The notes under the pieces were generated by a model. That model saw only the letters and a program-made list of their open reading frames with translations, ran no database searches and was not told the origin of the DNA. A stretch of DNA of 64,000 bases from Euptelea pleiosperma (taxonomy: Eukaryota; Streptophyta; Magnoliopsida; Ranunculales; Eupteleaceae). The position numbers and the translations under genes were made by a program. Shown here one piece after another: positions 61,901 to 64,000 of this stretch. The stretch's first letter is position 1, and every line of letters begins with the position of its first letter. The stretch lies in contig CM068547.1 of the NCBI GenBank assembly GCA_035048495.1, positions 27,659,913 to 27,723,912 of the forward strand, given 5' to 3'.

Positions 61901-64000
61901 CACTATTGTCTTGCTAGTTGTTGTTAAACAATCATTTACCCCAAAAGATCGACCTGGAAGGAAGGTTTGAACACGGGACCTCAAAGGCATCACACCCTCT
62001 GGAGAATGGTGATACGCCCTCTTTACCCAACAAATCGACTTGTAGAATAAAGTAGTAGTCAACATGGTATCAGAGTAGGAGGTCCCAGTAGGTCGCGAGT
62101 TCAAGTCTTGGCAAAGTGCTGGGGGGCATATTATTGGAGTGTGTTGTGTGGCCAGCACTCCGCCTCTGTTAGACCCGTGGACCCTTTGATATACATAGTT
62201 ACGCCTCCGTCTAATAGCTTAAGCTTTTAGAGTATAGTGGTTGTCAACATGGTATCAGAGCTTTAAGCCTGGGAGATCGCAGGTTCAAGTCTCCGGTGAA
62301 GTGTATTCCCGCTGAAGAGGCGTGTTAGTGGATGGTGTGTTCCAGCGCATGTGTTGTGTTGGCCCGATGACCTGTTGGTATACATAGTTGTTTCGCCTTT
62401 CCCCAACAGATTGATCTTTTGAGGTAAATGGTTATTTAATAGTTGCTACTGTATTGATTGAATTTAGTTATTCAATTGATACATTTCAAGGCTTTTGCAA
62501 ATGTTCCACAATATTAGTCATGTTACTTAGTTACGGTAATGAATAAAAATTCAAAAATAAAAAATTTGCAACACAAGTCAGAGAATGCAACTCTTAAACC
62601 AAAGTGAGTATCGGTGTGAATTAGACTAGAACATAGGGGACCCAACTTTGCTTTGCGATTAGCCAGGTACCTAATCTAGTTTACTTCCCTAAACATAATG
62701 GAGACCACAATCTAAAATAAACACTAAACTACACAATGGAGACTCCTTCACCCAGTGAATGATGTTTAATCTACCCAAAACAAGATCTAATAAGTATAGA
62801 ATATGCAAGAGTAGCCATGCTATAGCCTTGCACTTTAGCTAGTATAATGGCATGCACCCAAAATGGACTAACAAATCAAAGAACTACCACGAGTATCATT
62901 CATCTTAAGCCCTAAGAAGATCCAAGTCTTTATCCTTTTAGTTAGGTGTTATGTTACACAGATAAGCCCTAAGAAGATACAAGTCTTTATCCTTTTAGTT
63001 AGGAGTTATGTTACACATATACGCCAAGGATATGGCCCCATCATGGCATGGATACGGCATTTACACTTATAATTGAAGCATCCAACACAGATGTGGCATT
63101 GTCAAATATGGCACCTAGTTAAGACATCTGCCTGACATAGGTTAGACATGTTTGGGAAGCATGGACTGACAACATTTTGAAGTGATATTATGAAAGACAC
63201 CATCTGTGCATTTTGGTAATTTTGACTACAGTCCATTGACCCTGTGTAAATTACCAAAACACCCATGGAAGTCAACAGGCCCCAATGAAGTCAACACATG
63301 AAATTGAGCCTGTGTTGCTTGCATTCCTCAATCAGAACTTTTTAAATGTCTAAATGGGGAAACGTTTTTATATTGTGTATGTTCTTGGCATATTGGGTTC
63401 TATAATAGTTGTAAAAAGCGATTTATAACATTGTTGTTATAACTGTAACATTCCAACCTCTTTACGTTATTTGTTAAACTGTTATGCGTTGTCTAACCGT
63501 TATGTGTGTAGCTGAAAAATAAATTTAAAAAAAAAAAAAGTTCCCTTTAAAACATTGGGTTCAACCTAGATAAAGCAATAACCACTAAATAAATTGGGTA
63601 ATGTTTACAATTCTCGTTTGCAATGTCTAAACCCAAAAGAATTAACGGGTTCTAAAGATGATTGAAGAAACAGTAATTGGGACAGAAAATATACCTGATG
63701 GAGCAATGAGTCTTCGAAAAAGCGAGCCTTTTGAAGACTCATGTTATCAGTCGAAGCTGCAACATAGATTCTTGGTGTGAACCTGTCCTTTTGAAGCACG
63801 GAGAGAAGATTAAGCATCTCGGCCGTGTGACCCCCTACATTACAATGATCATAACAATGATGAGGATGAACAACATGATGATGATGATGGTAGAATTATG
63901 AGATCACCTGAACCCAGAACGATGAGGGTGCTGAGGGGTTGCGAAGCTTTGCTGCAAGGGGGTTTGCTACTCCGATGTACGACATAAATAAAACGAATCA
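58984..64000 (-). CDS. ALG14: ALG14-type UDP-GlcNAc transferase subunit (5' end off the window)
   Basis: ALG14 is the ER-membrane subunit that recruits the catalytic ALG13 to add the second GlcNAc to the dolichol-linked N-glycan precursor. Minus-strand exons: 63908 to beyond 64000, 63695-63834, 59626-59775, 59457-59516, 58984-59160 (stop TAG at 58984-58986); all junctions are GT-AG and in phase. Visible: LSTLIVLGSGGHTAEM (glycine-rich Rossmann start), LLSVLQKDRFTPRIYVAAST, FVQIYRSREVGQSYLTSV, IRPQV + ILCNGPGTCIPLCVIAFLFK, GIRWSSIFYVESIARV, LRIADQFFVQWPQL and the end THYVGCLM. The exon-1 part in the window opens IRFIYVVHRSS, just after the expected N-terminal membrane anchor, which lies beyond the edge. 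Introns are 73, 3919, 109 and 296 bp; the long one is full of RTE and TRIM sequence. About 205 residues are visible. Confidence 0.95.
59930..60170 (-). mobile_element. RTE-type LINE fragment in ALG14 intron 2
   Basis: Minus-strand wording (TTGAGATGGTTTTGGCATG, CAAAGACCAATGATAGCACC, AGACATAGATTGGAAGTAG) parallels the better copy at 60640-60910. It encodes the C-terminal LRWFGHVQRRP-type region of plant RTE LINEs, with frameshifts. Confidence 0.6.
60640..60910 (-). mobile_element. RTE-type LINE 3' end
   Basis: On the minus strand LRWFRHVQQRPMMALVRTT, KKERGRLKMTW and KDMKTYCSIEDIAL match the C-terminal end of plant RTE LINE polyproteins. The 3' end TTTGGGATAAGGCATAGATGATGATG carries the GAT-rich tail typical of this clade. 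5' truncated. Confidence 0.75.
60930..61560 (-). mobile_element. Chimera of RTE and L1 LINE fragments
   Basis: One minus-strand frame (61527-61249) joins GDECWKIKKHYVHRMSVVEM, an RTE reverse-transcriptase thumb motif, directly to CFLCKKVGESVDHFLTHC, the zinc-binding end of L1 elements. From 61030 to 60940 (minus) GATATACGTGGTTCACTTG and GGGCTACGTCCACGG look like part of an LTR. RTE sequence resumes at 60910, so the L1 and LTR-like pieces were probably inserted into an RTE copy. RTE wording also continues to about 61800. Confidence 0.6.
61915..62441 (+). mobile_element. Tandem TRIM array (three LTRs, two primer sites)
   Basis: Primer-binding sites TGGTATCAGAG (62065) and TGGTATCAGAGC (62250) each follow an LTR ending GTCAACA. 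LTR2 is 62167-62249 (83 bp, TGTTAGACCCG to TTGTCAACA). LTR3 starts TGTTGGTATACATAG at 62373 and fades near 62441. LTR1 is partial, ending at 62064. The internal spacers (~102 and ~111 bp) share GGTCGCGAGTTCAAGTCT / GATCGCAGGTTCAAGTCT. At 61915-61980 a piece of the same family is in inverse orientation (TTTACCCCAAAAGATCGACC). No coding sequence. Confidence 0.75.
62442..63694. other. Rest of ALG14 intron 2
   Basis: No gene was seen. A ~55-bp tandem duplication (AAGCCCTAAGAAGAT...TTTTAGTTAGG.GTTATGTTACAC) lies at about 62908-63019. About 63407-63560 has degraded TTATAAC / GTTATAAC words and TTTAAAACATTGGG resembling an eroded hAT MITE of the CAAGGTTTAAA family. Confidence 0.45.

Noticed and set aside
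62065..62110. tRNA gene suggested by TGGTATCAGAGC and GTTCAAGTC
   Set aside because: The first word is a retrotransposon primer-binding site that follows an LTR end, and no cloverleaf can be formed.

Overview
This is nuclear DNA of a flowering plant. The protein-coding exons are split by GT-AG introns, the proteins match well-known angiosperm families, and most of the remaining sequence is plant transposon debris: L1 and RTE LINEs, Ty3/gypsy, TRIMs, tRNA-SINEs, and hAT and Mutator MITEs. The very long, transposon-filled introns suggest a large-genome dicot or basal angiosperm, but I cannot name a species.

Layout. 1-3.6 kb holds no gene, only a cluster of MITEs. 3.9-22.0 kb is a complete six-exon Rab6-type GTPase gene (RABH1 class, + strand). 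Its 208-residue protein is spread over 18 kb because introns 1 and 2 (5.9 and 8.5 kb) collected a TRIM, hAT elements, two L1 copies, a Mutator MITE and a giant inverted repeat. 22.4-56 kb is a tandem cluster of purine-permease (PUP) genes, all + strand: three apparently intact two-exon genes (PUP-a 24.7-28.6 kb, PUP-b 33.8-36.2 kb, PUP-c 41.6-45.0 kb) and two relics. PUP-d keeps exon 1 and the first ~107 bp of exon 2. PUP-e keeps only an exon-1 trace and a C-terminal tail, 10 kb apart. Between the PUP-e pieces lie LTR-like repeats, a MITE, a U2 snRNA fragment, a 5'-truncated L1 and a gutted Ty3/gypsy element. A 2.07-kb solo LTR with a 5-bp target duplication follows at 56.2-58.2 kb. 59.0-64.0 kb (- strand) is an ALG14-type gene, complete at its 3' end and cut by the right window edge at its 5' end; its 3.9-kb intron 2 holds RTE fragments and a tandem TRIM.

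The three gene families are functionally unrelated: Golgi/ER vesicle traffic (RABH1), purine-type solute uptake (PUP) and ER N-glycan assembly (ALG14). Only the PUP genes form a real cluster, by local duplication. The most distinctive content is structural: nested MITEs built of AAACGCCC/GGGCGTTT palindromes, a ~1.1-kb hairpin-forming locus inside a Rab intron, and PUP copies caught at several stages of decay. I found no clear evidence of a wholly new biological system; the palindrome-rich Mutator-like family and the giant intronic hairpin are the best candidates for something undescribed.
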